Part shown: positions 24,801 through 37,300 of the stretch, in pieces
Layout: each line of letters starts with the position of its first letter
Position numbering within the stretch: position 1 is the stretch's first letter
Source of the DNA: Eutrigla gurnardus
Taxonomy: Eukaryota > Chordata > Actinopteri > Perciformes > Triglidae
Length of the DNA: 64,000 nt
NCBI GenBank assembly: GCA_963514095.1
Contig: OY741268.1
Span: 1,402,001-1,466,000, forward strand
Direction of reading: 5' to 3'
Notes under the pieces: model-generated
The model's database searches: none
What the model was told of the DNA's origin: nothing
What the model saw: the letters and a program-made list of their open reading frames with translations, nothing else
Made by a program: the position numbers and the translations under genes

Positions 24801-27800
24801 AGGGCCCCTCCCGCTGTCCTTTGAGTGGCCAGAGATGGTTTTCAGGCCTCTCCAGACCTCTCTGGCGTTGCCCCCCTTGAGGCGCTCCTCCAGCTTCCTC
24901 CTGTAGATGTCCTTGCCTCTCCTTATCCCCATTTTCAGCTCCCTCTGTACTCTCCTTAACTCCTCCTTGTCCCCAGATTTAAAAACCCTCTTCTTTTCAT
25001 TAAGCAGGGCTTTTAGCTCAGGGGTCACCCCGGGTTTATTGTTGGGAAAACACCGAACCTTCCTGGTAGGCACAGTGTTTTCCACACAGAAGTTTATGTA
25101 GTCCGTGATGCAGGTTGTCAGGCTGTCGATGTCTTCCCCGTGAGGTTCACATGACACGTCCCAGTCCGTGGTGTCGAAGCAGTCCCTCAGCGTCATACTG
25201 GTCTCCTCAGACCAGCTCCTAACATACCTTTTGGTGGGTTGTTGTTTATTCACCATAGGTATGTATGCAGGGGACAGATGAACCAGGTTGTGGTCGGAAC
25301 GGCCCAGCGGGGGGAGGGGTGAAGAGGTGTATGCATCCTTGGTGTTCACATACATTAAATCCAAGGTTCTATTGTCTCTAGTGTGACATTTCACATACTG
25401 GGTGAAGGTGGGGAGAGTGGAGGACAGGGAAGCATGATTAAAGTCACTGGAGATGAGGAGGAGGGACTGGGGGTGCGATGTTTGAAGTTTCATCACTACA
25501 GTGTGTAAGGTCTCACAGGCTGCAGCAGCGTCGGCCGATGGGGGGGTGTACACGGTTGTCGTTAACTTGACTACTGGGATTACTCCCGGGAGTCTGGCTG
25601 TGCTTTCTAGTCCAGCAGAGTCCGCTGAGGTCCTGACCGATGCAGACTGCTAACTGGCCTGACCCTGGAAACACCATATTGTAGTTCCACCTGCCCGCTG
25701 TGTGACTGCTCAACTACTCCTGCTTTTTGGTCTACGGCGACATGGTTGGGATGGATCCATCTCGGCGTGGCTGTGCCTGCTGCCATGGACTACTACTGTT
25801 GATACTATTGCTTCTGTTAATGCCACCACTACTGTTAATGCTACTAGTACTATATTACTACCAACACCAAATGCTGCATGAGATTTCTGCCTAAAAGCCT
25901 ATTAAGGCAGTTTTTTCTCGCCACTGTCACTGTAATGCTTGTCCCTGGGTGATGTTGGGACTTTGAAATTGTATTGACTCTGAAAATCATGATTGTATTC
26001 TAGTCCTGCTCAATGTGTTTAGTGTCCTGAGATGACTTCTGTTGTGTTATGACACTATAAATAAAATTTAATTTAATTGAAACAGGGCAGTGGGTCATCC
26101 CAACTTTTAAGTTCATTTGTGTTCATGAACCAACAACAGGAGTTTTCAATTTAGTGACTACTTCACAAAGTGCCGAGAGACAGTGTTGAGATACAGCCAC
26201 CACTAGACTACACTACATGGGGGTCATAAGATGATTGGGCATGATTATGTTTGTATCAGTCTATACATTGTTATTAAGACATTCTTGCATATTATATCTT
26301 TAAAGCCTACAGTGGGTGTGAGTTTGATATTCAAAAGATTTTCAGTGGAGCATACGTATTAAGTGTTTTTTACAAGTTGTAAAGGTACAACTGCAGGATA
26401 AGTGTCCTTAGTCCAGGATTGGACTCATTCCCTCCAAGATTGTCCACACAATGCCACTAAATGCAGGGAATTGAATCTCAATTTGTATCGACTGACATGT
26501 CTCTATCCAGAAGAGCATCCAAATCTGTCAAGTCCTAAAAGCTGACACCTAATTTACAGTACATTTATATTTTCATTCATCATTTACATTGTTGTAAGTT
26601 AAGTACCATTAGACACATTTCAACACTCAGCCACACCTGCCACAAAACCCAGCCAAATGTCAGTTTACTAATCAACCAATCAAAAATGTACTAATGTGTG
26701 AATTGAGTTAACTTACAGTTGGTCTTTGGGTTTACGATATCCATGTAAAAGGTCAGTCAAAGGATAAAACAACACCCAGACATCATACAGCAGATTAAGA
26801 TTAAACACAGTTACATATGTTTGCTGGCAATAACAGATTATCTTTTATACTTATTGAGTCATGTGATTTTTTCAAAATAGACACAATTTTTCTTCAATAT
26901 TTTGTTTCCAAAGCATTAGCAGCCTGTCAGTCCACTAATGATCAAAGTTACACTAACACTGAATACTTTAAGTGGTGCTGAAATGAGTTTTTGTCTTCTG
27001 TATCATGCCGTTTTTTAGAGTGAAACAGGATAGACATAATGTTGGGAGGAATTTGATTTGATGGTTGATAAGATTAGCTCACAACCTTTTCTAGCTCTTT
27101 TTTCCAGGAAGAAAACAATATTGGAGTTTATCATTTTTTCAGGATGTAACATTAAATAGGTACACAATATGATTGTGGAAAAGGGTGAATAAGGCATTTT
27201 TCATTTCAGCTCAATTTTAAAGGGTGGCTCCACTGATTTTTGGTGCCCAGCAGAGTGCATGGTTTTGATTATGTGTTCTATTGACATAATTAAATAAAAA
27301 CACAAGATCTGCTTTTGGCTGCAGACCATCCACAGAACAATATACTTTCCAAATGTTGTAATCATCCAATACAAACTACACACATCCCAGTAAGTATAAA
27401 GGCCTTAGTATAACTTTAAGCACAGCAATATATAGAGATTATAGTTTATCAAGGATAAAAATAGGGAAGTGAACAAAAAAGGATATAATAAGGGTTCTCC
27501 AGAAGCAGTGAAGCCATTCCTGCCTCTTTGACCATGGGCCTGGCCATCAGGGTCCGCCGACGCCAGAAAAACTATGTGCACACAAGTTATTAAAATTAAG
27601 TCAGACAGGTCAGAGAAATTTGAGCAAGTTAACATCACAATAAGGTGTATGGTTCTACTGCTACAACTACAAATGGTTCTCCTAAACAAAGAAAAAAGAT
27701 GATCACTTGGTGAATATGTAACCAAAAGCCAGCTTGTTGTTTCACTTTCTTGGTTCCAACGTGTGGCTACAAAAAAAACATCAGTATCATTTCAAAGGTA

Positions 27801-30800
27801 ATATTCTCATTCATTATTCATATGAAAACACATGTGAATGGAGATGAACAATGAGAGAAGACAATATCAGGAGCTCAACAATACTATTGTATAGTATTCT
27901 ATAGTATCTCTGCTTGGTGCAATTTGTTGAGTTTGAACATCAAAATGATGTTCTCATAAACTACACTGTTAGGTTGAGACGGCTAGACCACATTGTTAGG
28001 TTGAGACGATTAAACCACATACTTAGGTTGTGATGACTAAACAGGTTGAGACGACTAAACTACAGTTAGGTTGAGACAACTAAACCACATAGTTAGGTTG
28101 AGATATCTAAACCACATACTTAGGTTGAGACGACTAAACTACATAGTTGGGTAGAGACAACAAAACCACTAGTTAGAATGAAACTACTAAACTACATTAT
28201 TAGGTTGACACAACTAAACTGCATAGTTAGGTTTAAACGGCTAAACTACATAGCTAGGTTGAGACAACTAAACTACATAGAGTAGTTAGGTTGAGGCAAC
28301 TAAACTACATAGTTGGTTGAGACGACTAAACTACGAGGGTCATTCCGTGTCATTTCATCAAATGCCTCCCACCTGTCCATCTCAGAATGTCCTGAAAAAA
28401 TTTGAGTACAAAGACACACTTGTTGATAGGACAAATCCAAAATATTAGGTCTCTACTGTCAACAGTTTACTCATTAAACATCATTGAATGAAGGGTAGTT
28501 TAGACGTTTTTTGGCATCATGCTCTGAAAAGCCATTTTTAAACAGCAATATCTGGAAAACTATCTCACCTGTGGCCTTCAAATTTTCTACGGTGTATATA
28601 TGTTACTAATAGCCTCCAGACATGAAATATCAGGGGTGTAGCTCAATGATAACCTGGTATGGTAGGTACTTAAAATGTGGCTTGTTGAAATAACATAGTA
28701 CATTTGAAGAGTGGCTGAGCTCCCATTTTTGCAGATAAAAGACTTCTATCACTTCTGCCTCTATCTCGGGTGTTAGCTTAAACATTCTACAAAATATGGT
28801 TTCTCTTAGATCAGGTGTGTCAAACTGATCCAGTAAAGGGCCGCTGTGGCTGCAGGTTTTCATTCCAACCAAGCAAGAACACACCTGACTCAACTTATTC
28901 ACCTACCTGATTGGCCTTCACACCTTGATTGGTTGGATCAGGTGACAACAAAAAACTGACAACAAGTATCAGGTCCAAACTTACTTTTTTTGAAAGATCA
29001 TATTCTTGTTAAAATCATAAAAAAATCGGGAGGGTGTTTTGCCTCAATTTGTCACAGTGATTTTTTAAAATCCTGATAATGGTGGGGTTTTTGTGGCCGG
29101 TTTTGGTACTGCATGTCCTAATAGCCTACTAGTAAACATCACTGCAGGGCAATTCAATTGTGTTTTTTACCACTTACCAAAGACTTACATGTGACTAAAT
29201 GCTACTGATAAATTTAGCCTTACGAAAACATTAAAATGTAGCACAGTTGTAGTTACAGAGGCAATAAGTCCTTGAATGTGAGTTAAACATGCTGAAAGCA
29301 TCTTTTAATGTCTTAAACCATGAACAAACAGCATAGGGCCCTAGTTTCGTAGACCAGGCGCAGTCAGCTTTCAGCGCACCTGCGCCGCGCCGACGGAGTG
29401 TGTCCACCTGGACTTTGCAAGTTTCGTGCACCGCGCAGGCTCGCCGCAGGCACACCTCCCGTCTCGCCCACCGGCGCAAGTGGGAAAGAGGGAGGAGAAG
29501 AAGGCGTGAGTGGGAGACGAGGAGGAGACGAGGCGTGGACTGGGATTAATACAGCCGATTCAGATCTTCACCAATCAAATGAGCTCCTCTCCTCTCCTTT
29601 AATGCGTTAGGGGAGGTTCAGTGCAAGTTCCGTCATTTGACAACCCGATGACAGAAGCAGCGCCGCCGCTCCCACCACGCTCATCACGCGCTGTGCGCGC
29701 GTATCATAATAATAACAATGCCCATATTATAAAAAACAGGAGAGAGAGAGGGAGATGTTTTGGTCCGAGAGGCTGAGTTTCCGTTACGCGTGCCATCCGC
29801 CTTTGATCTGACGTCAGATGTGACGGGACAATCTATATAGATATAAATTCACGTGTTGATTCAATTAGTTGCATTAAATAGTGTTTGTTGTGGTTATTTA
29901 TTGCATTTAAATGTGCCTGGAACTGTGGAAACCTGCCTGTGAGGTCTCGGTGACGTGTGCGCACTGCGCGCCGTCAGCCAAACTTCCACTCCGCCAGCTG
30001 TGATTCGCATTGAATGAATGGACTTTATTTACGCCTTGCGCCGAAAGTAGACCAGGTTGGAGCTGGCGAGCTTTCAGCGCAGTCTCGGCGAGGCTTTTTG
30101 CCACGAAACTTCCGCTACGCCAAGCTGAATCTGTGACGCCTCCCCCTGCTGCGCCGCCACACCCATCTTGGCGCAGGCGATCCACCAAACTGCCAAACTG
30201 ACGGTGCGCAAGGCTGCGCGGGTCGAAACTTGCATTGCGCCTGTCATGATCTGTGTTTGTTTTGATCTGTGTTTTCTTGATTTGGATTTCCTGTTTTATT
30301 TTGTAATTTTGCCCTTGTGATTACCTGTCTCGTACTTCCTGGTCCTTGTTGTTTCCGCTGTCTTGACTCCCCCTCCCTCTCGTGTTGATTACCATGCCTG
30401 CCCTGATGTGTTTCACCTGTCCCTCGTCAGCTCCCTGCCTCCCTGTGTGTATATAGTCTGTGTGTTTCCCCTGTCTCATTGTTGGATCATTGTCGATGTC
30501 GCTGTCTGTCACTCTGTCTGCTGCCCCACGTCTTGTCCATGGATTTATTTGTTTCTGCCTCCCGTGTCCTTTTGTGTTTTGGTTCCTGTTTCGTAAGTGT
30601 TTCTTTGACTGGTGTTTTTGCCCCTGTGGTCTCCTTCGTTTGATACTTTGTTTTTTGTCTTAGGTTTTGGTTTTGTTTTTAGTTAATGATTTGAATAAAA
30701 ACCTTTTTAACTGCATTTGGGTCCTCACCTCCTGCTTCCTAGCCTGAACCTGACAGCGCCGGCTCAGCCACCCTGCGCTGCGCCACGAAACTAGGGCCCA

Positions 30801-32204
30801 TAATATTGAAGACTGTACATTTTGTCATTAAGTATATAAATTACACAACCAAATCAAATAATAATCTTAATTTGAGCATTAAGATTTTACATTACAGTAG
30901 AAAATTCTCCAAAGTTTGATATTGAATAACAGTTTGTCTCTATGCTCACTATGAGGGATCACACATTTTTCATCTTTTAGATCCAATTCCTTCGTCACAT
31001 TCATTACTTTTGCAGTCACTTTACAAATTGTCTAATGTACATCACTGCTCTGTTGTGCTCATCTTTTTTGATGGCATACATGCGCCCAGTTTCTGTAGAG
31101 GGAACGTCAATCCTTGCAGTTCTATGCTGCAGTGGGACATTGCACATGTCTTCTCTTCTTGGCCAGTAGAAACTCTTGGCAGGGCCATGTGGGTGCATGA
31201 ACTGAACCAGTACATCTTCATTTTGATCTGAAACATCTCTGATAATTCCTATCCACCATTTCTGATCATACACACAACTCACATATTGTCTCATAGTGAG
31301 CATAGAGACAAATTGTTATTCAATATCAAACTTTGGAGACTTTTCTACTGTAATGTAAAATCTTTATGCTCAAATTAAGATTATTATTCGATTTGCTTGT
31401 GTAATGTATATACTTAAAGTATGACAAAATGTGCAGTCTTAAATATTATGCTATCATATGTTTGTTCTTGGTTTAAGACATTAAAAGCTGCTTTCAGCAT
31501 GTTCAACTCACATTCAAGGACTTCTCCTCTGTAACTACAACTGTGCTACATTTTAATGTTTTCATAAGGCTACATTTATCAGTAGCATTTAGTCACATGT
31601 AAGTCCGGTAAATGGTAAAAAACACAATTGAATTGCCCTGCTGTGGTGTTTACTAGGGCTGAGTGATTTTATCGATTCTGCGATATAAATCGATATTTTG
31701 TTTCCACAGAAAGTATCGATTTTTTAGCCACGAGTATCGATACATTAAGTCCCATTCAAATCCCCCTGGCACTCTGCTCGCGGCGCCGAGAGACGGCCGC
31801 GCAGGATCGCGGCGCCGAGAGACGGCCGCGCAGGATCGCGGTGCTTCGCGTCTGGTCTGAACTGCACAATCGGTTAACAAAGGCGCCGAAAGGAAGCGTG
31901 CTTCGTTCGCGGTGCTTCAGCGGCCGCCCGGTTCACGCCGGCATGACGCCAGGTTCACACTAGCTGCTGCAAAGCGTCACGGCCACGGAAATCACACATG
32001 ATCCGCTGCCCCCCAGTTCAGACCAGACGCGTATTTCTCCGCGACGGTCGACAAGTGCTTCTGCTCAGCTGTTATTCATTCAGAGCTATTTTTTTCATCG
32101 TGGGTAAGTAAATAACCTCATGAAATTAATAAGCCATATATTACTGTAGACACCCAAAACCCCACCCCCCACCCCGTAGCCAGCCCACTCCGTTGCTCTG
32201 TGTA

Positions 32205-32237
<33 letters not shown>

Positions 32238-34311
32238 TTTGTAAGTTACAGTTTGCACTTCAATAAATGTAACTTATTTTCTCACCACATATTTGATTTA
32301 TTTTGTCCAGCATTTGCAAGCTGGAGACTCTCTGTCCAGTCAGAGCCATATATTGTGTAATTGATTCTTTCAGTTGATATTAATTCAATCCAAGTAAATG
32401 GAACACTCACAAGATGTCACCAAAATCACACTGTACCTTTTAAATCTTTCAGAAAATGATGTAAGTGTATCGAATTATATCGAATCGTATGGAATCGTAT
32501 CGTTGACTGAATATCGTGATTTATATCGTATCATGAGCTGAATATCGTATATCGAATCGTATCGTGAGATTAGTGTATCGCTACAGCCCTAGTGTTTACT
32601 AGTAGGATATTAGGACATGCAGTACCAAAACCGGCCACAAAAAACCCACCATTATCAGGATTTTAAAAAATCACTGCGGCAAATTGAGGCAAAACACCCT
32701 CCCGATTTTTTTATGATTTTAACAAGAATATGATCTTTCAAAAAAAGTAAGTTTGGACCTGATACTTTTTTTGGAATATGACTGGGGAGGCAAAGATGTG
32801 TTTACTTCCATTTTTGAGCCTTAATATCTGTGAAACTAATCATCTAAGAGAAAACATATTTTGTAGAATGTTTAAGCTAACACCCGAGATAGAGGCAGAA
32901 GTGATAGAAGTCTTTTATCTGCAAAAATGGGAGCTCAGCCACTCTTCAAATGTACTACGTTATTTCAACAAGCCACATTTTAAGTACCTACCATACTAGG
33001 TTATCATTGAGCTACACCCCTGATATTTCATGTCTGGAGGCTATTAGTAACAGATATACACTGTAGAAAATTTGAAGGCCACAGGTGAGATAGTTTTCCA
33101 GATATTGCTGTTTAAAAATGGCTTTTCAGAGTATGATGCCAAAAACCGTCGAAACTACCCTTCATTCAATGATGTTTCATGAGAAAACTATTGACAGTAG
33201 AGACCTAATATTTGGGATTGTTCCTATTAACAAGTGTGTCTTTGTACTTGAATTTTTTCAGGACATTCTGAGATGGTCAGGTGGGAAGATTTTCAGAAAT
33301 TTGATGAAATGACACGGAATGACCCACATTATTAGGTTGAGACAAGTAAACTACAGTTAGGTTAACACAACTAAATTACATAGTTAGGTTAACACAACTC
33401 AACTACATAATTATGTTGAGACAACTACACTTAATAGTTAGGTTGAGACAAATAAACCACATAGTTAGGTTGAGACGACTAAACTGCATAGTTAGGTTAA
33501 CACAACTAAACTACATAGATAGGTTGAGACGACTAACCTACATAGTTAGGTTGACAAAACTAAACAACAAATTTGCGTTGAGGGTTGGGGTTAGGCCTTA
33601 CATGGTCTCCAGTCCCTGCCAAGTGGATGCATACTGGTCTGTTCTTCCGCCACTTCTTGGGAACTATAAACTGGAACCTGAAACAACACGCAAACGGGGA
33701 GGACTCACTTGGATTATAGCACAGCACACAATCACATCATGAATGATCACTTGTAACTTATTTGGCCGTGTGAAACTCAACAAGCAAATCTAAATGATGC
33801 TAAGTTGATGTATGTTCTGGTTAATTCAACAGGAGCAATGCACACAATACATGTATTGCCCTGATAACCTTGTTAACTGACAAACACAAAGGCTAGTTGT
33901 CAGAGCCAAATGTGTATGTGTGTTTGCATGTTATTCACACTTTGCCCATGGGGTGTCACTGTGTTATTTCCTGCGGCACAGGTATATGGGTAGGAACTGA
34001 GCTGTTGTTGGGCAGGTGCTTTGACCCAGGAGGGGGAAACTGTTTTGACTGCAACGTTTTTTTTTGGATATGAATGGAAAAGCGGAAATGGACCTTTGAT
34101 TGCATTTATGCATGAACGGAATGAATGCTAATATCTTGCAAAGTAGAATGGTGTTCGATTCAACTTCAACTTTACTTTATTTATAGAGCACTTTTCCTAC
34201 ATAAACATGTAACACAAAGTGCTTTACACACATAAAAAAGAAAATAGAAAAAACAATTACAAATAAAGCCCCTCCCTCCCACCCTCCATATTACACACGC
34301 GCACACGCACG

Positions 34312-34346
<35 letters not shown>

Positions 34347-37300
34347 CATACACACACACCTGCACATCCACACTGGGAGGAGTCGCAGGCTGTGCCACAG
34401 GGGGCACCAGTGCCCAGGCCCCCCGACCCCGATAGACAACAGTCAGCCGAGCCGAAGGGACCCAGGGACAGCGCCCCCAGCAGCAGCCCAGACACAGCTC
34501 CCAGTGTGGAAGACCCCCCTGAGAAAACACTGGAGTTAAAGCTAAAAACTAAAAGCATAAGATAGGATTAAAAAAACATGAAAAAATAAGTAAATAGAGT
34601 GAACAGCTTAAAAGGATAAAAATATATAAGATAATAAAAATATATAAGATAATAAAATAAAACAATACCAATGATAAGTAAAACAACTAAAATTATTTAA
34701 GATCAATATCATCTTAAAAACAAGATAGAAGCAAAAATATAAAATAAGATAAAATCACATAAGAACGTAAGAAGAATTTAAAATACTAGTTAAAAGCCTG
34801 ATTAAAAAGGTGTGTCTTTAACCTTCCTTTAAAAATATCAACTGTCTCTGCGGTCCTGAGGCTCTCCGGCAGGCTGTTCCACAGGTGGGGGCCATAGTAG
34901 CTAAATGCCGCCTCACCATGGGTTTTAGTTCTGGGTTTTGGTATGGATAAAAGCCTGGTGCCGGAGGACCTCAGGGTCCGCGAGGGTTGATATGGTAAAA
35001 GCAGGTCAGCTAAATAAGAGGGCGCAAGGCCGTTAAGACATTTAAAAACTAGTAAAAGAACCTTAAAATCGATCCTGAAGCGTACAGGGAGCCAATGCAG
35101 CGACGCTAAAACTGGTGTAATGTGCTCCCGCCCTCTGGTCCTCGTCAGCACGCGTGCGGCTGAGTTCTGTAATAATTGGAGATTTAAAATACTCTTTTTG
35201 GGAAAACCAGAGAGCAGGGCATTACAATAATCTAAATGACAGGAGATAAAAGCATGCATCAGCACCTCCGTACTGGCCTGAGAGAGAAACGGGCGGATTC
35301 TGGCTATGTTCTTAAGATGATAAAAACCTATTTTCGTCATATTTTTGATATGTGGAATAAAATCACGCCCAGATTTTTTACTGACTGTGCTGGTTTAAGA
35401 TCTTGTAGTTTTGGTAAAAGTTTCTCTCTCTGGCCTTCAGGACCTATAACTAAAACCTCAGTCTCAGTCCTGGTTGAGCTGTAGGAAAATTCCCTGCCAT
35501 CCATGACTTAATGTCTAAAATACAGTTAAAAAGGGCGTCAATTGGCCCTGTGTCATCAGGAGACACAGCGATGTACAGTTGCGTATCGTCAGCATAACTA
35601 TGGAAGCTGATGCCCTGCCTCCTGATGATGTCCCCAATGGGCAGCATTTAAAGATTAAAAAGAAGTGGACCTAAAATTGACCCTTGGGGAACCCCACATC
35701 CAATTTCACGGGTTCCTGAGGAACATGTATCCATACTTACATAAAAGCATCGGTCTGTGAGATAAGAACAAAACCAGTTAAGAACAGTACCAGAGATGCC
35801 CACCAGGTGTCTGAGCCTATTTAATAAAATGTGATGGTCTACTGTATCAAAAGCTGCGCTTAGATCCAGTAGAACCAACACTGTGAGCTTTTTATTATCA
35901 AAATTCCACCTGATGTTGTTTAAAATCTTTAAAAATGCTGACTCGGTACTGTGGTTTTTCCTATAACCAGACTGATGCTTCTCTAAAATGTTAATTCTGT
36001 TTAAAAAGTCGTTAACTTGGTTAAAAACCAGTTTTTCTAAAATTTTACTTAAAAATGGTAAGTTGGATACAGGTCGGTAGTTATTAAAAACACTTGGATC
36101 TAAATTGGATTTCTTCTTCATACAACACGTACCACACAACAAACAATAGCAAAGCGCATCAGCTTAGCTTACTTAGCTCCTATAACAATAGTCATCATTA
36201 TTGGGGTACAAATAGTGTAAAATACACTTTGGAAAAAAAACCCCATCTGGAAATAAAAGCCAGTGGAATTAAAACAAATCAGCTGCAGTAAACTTTGTTT
36301 AACAGGAAGAAGCAGGAGGAGGAATGTATTGGGTTATTTCACTTTCTCATCATTATACTGCATTACTTATGTGATGTGCTAATGTATTTGATCATGATTT
36401 AATATTAAACCCTTGCACAGTCCACAGTGACCTATCAAGCCGCTAGTCTGTAGCAGCTCACTTCGTCGGTCCCGCACCGCCGCCCACCCGCACCTCAGAT
36501 AGCAGCAATGTAAGATCTGACTTTTACCTGTTGCCTTGTACTCCATTCAACATGCCCATTCCTTGCTTAAAGTCCATTCATTTGAATGTTTTTTTTTAAT
36601 CAGACAGGCTACATTAGTATTGAACCTATTAGAATCCTATGTTTGAAATTAAATCCTTGTTGGTAATATGTGTATTCTATTTTTCTATTTTTGCAACTTG
36701 CTGTTCAGGTTTTGTAATTGCGATATTCCTGAGCTCATATCTCCCAACAAAGAGAACTATCTTTTTACAGCTTCCAGTGATCACATGGCTCATCTCGTCT
36801 CAGCTCTCTCAACAGTATTAAAAGTGGATAAATAAATGTAATCACAAATACAAATTTAAAACTGTCAGCTATTTTCCTCTTTATTAAAGTTGATAGTTTG
36901 TTTTCAATATCTATGTTTGTTTCCAAAGTCTTTGTGCAGGTGCACGGGGGAATGGTGATAAACTATGAAATCCTGTCAGATATGACATCATCTACACATT
37001 TACTACATTTCTATTTAATTAATAATATAACAGATTATCACCAATTTATATGACATTATTTCACATTTGTTTGTTCCATTTTATCCTCTTAAACCTTATG
37101 TATGTATTCCTGTTTTTTTTATTTTTATGTAATAGAATCTCATGTTTTTTTTTACTTGTTCCATTTGTAGGTCTCGTGTGTTAGTGATATTCCTTGAATT
37201 AACCTTGCATTGTGCTAGTCGTCCTTTCTCTTGTGTTTCGATCCCACCCTGTCTATCGACATTATCTTGCAAAAGCCCCTTCTACGTTGCCATTTCGTTG

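Larger units (their letters stand above)
22415..25760 (-). mobile_element. Rex1/Babar-like (CR1 group) LINE, split by two MITEs
   Basis: Right to left: endonuclease C-terminal half and linker (25553-24524), RT N-terminal part (23963-23574), RT motif A just past the second MITE (22776 downward), then a jump to the 3' end at 22480-22415 with a GATCAATAAAGTATC tail. Removing the two MITEs rejoins the frame at both sites. Internally deleted downstream of motif A. Clade assignment rests on motif and tail resemblance. Confidence 0.8.
28337..33325. mobile_element. 5-kb long-inverted-repeat DNA element
   Basis: Outer ends GGGTCATTCCGTGTCATTTC and its exact complement at 33306-33325. After subtracting nested insertions, arms of about 1.1 kb (28337-30955 and 31290-33325) are colinear inverted copies at high identity and flank a 334-bp spacer (30956-31289) with an open frame. 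Left arm carries a short MITE (28810-28950) and a Harbinger-like MITE with a solo LTR; right arm carries a hAT element. Each insertion is absent from the opposite arm. Family not recognised. Confidence 0.88.

Noticed and set aside
29907..30201. Pairs of open frames in GC-rich MITE interiors (also 37602-38058)
   Set aside because: Identical frames occur in both MITE copies because the DNA is the same; no domain, no codon bias, and both strands are open.
27959..33580. CRISPR-like array from the regularly repeated units
   Set aside because: Units are contiguous, imperfect minisatellite copies without spacers, in a vertebrate genome.
33413..33742. 109-codon frame with repeating VRLRRLN motifs
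   Set aside because: It is a readthrough of the minisatellite into ABHD18 exon 4 on the opposite strand; the repeats mirror the DNA unit and have no family match.
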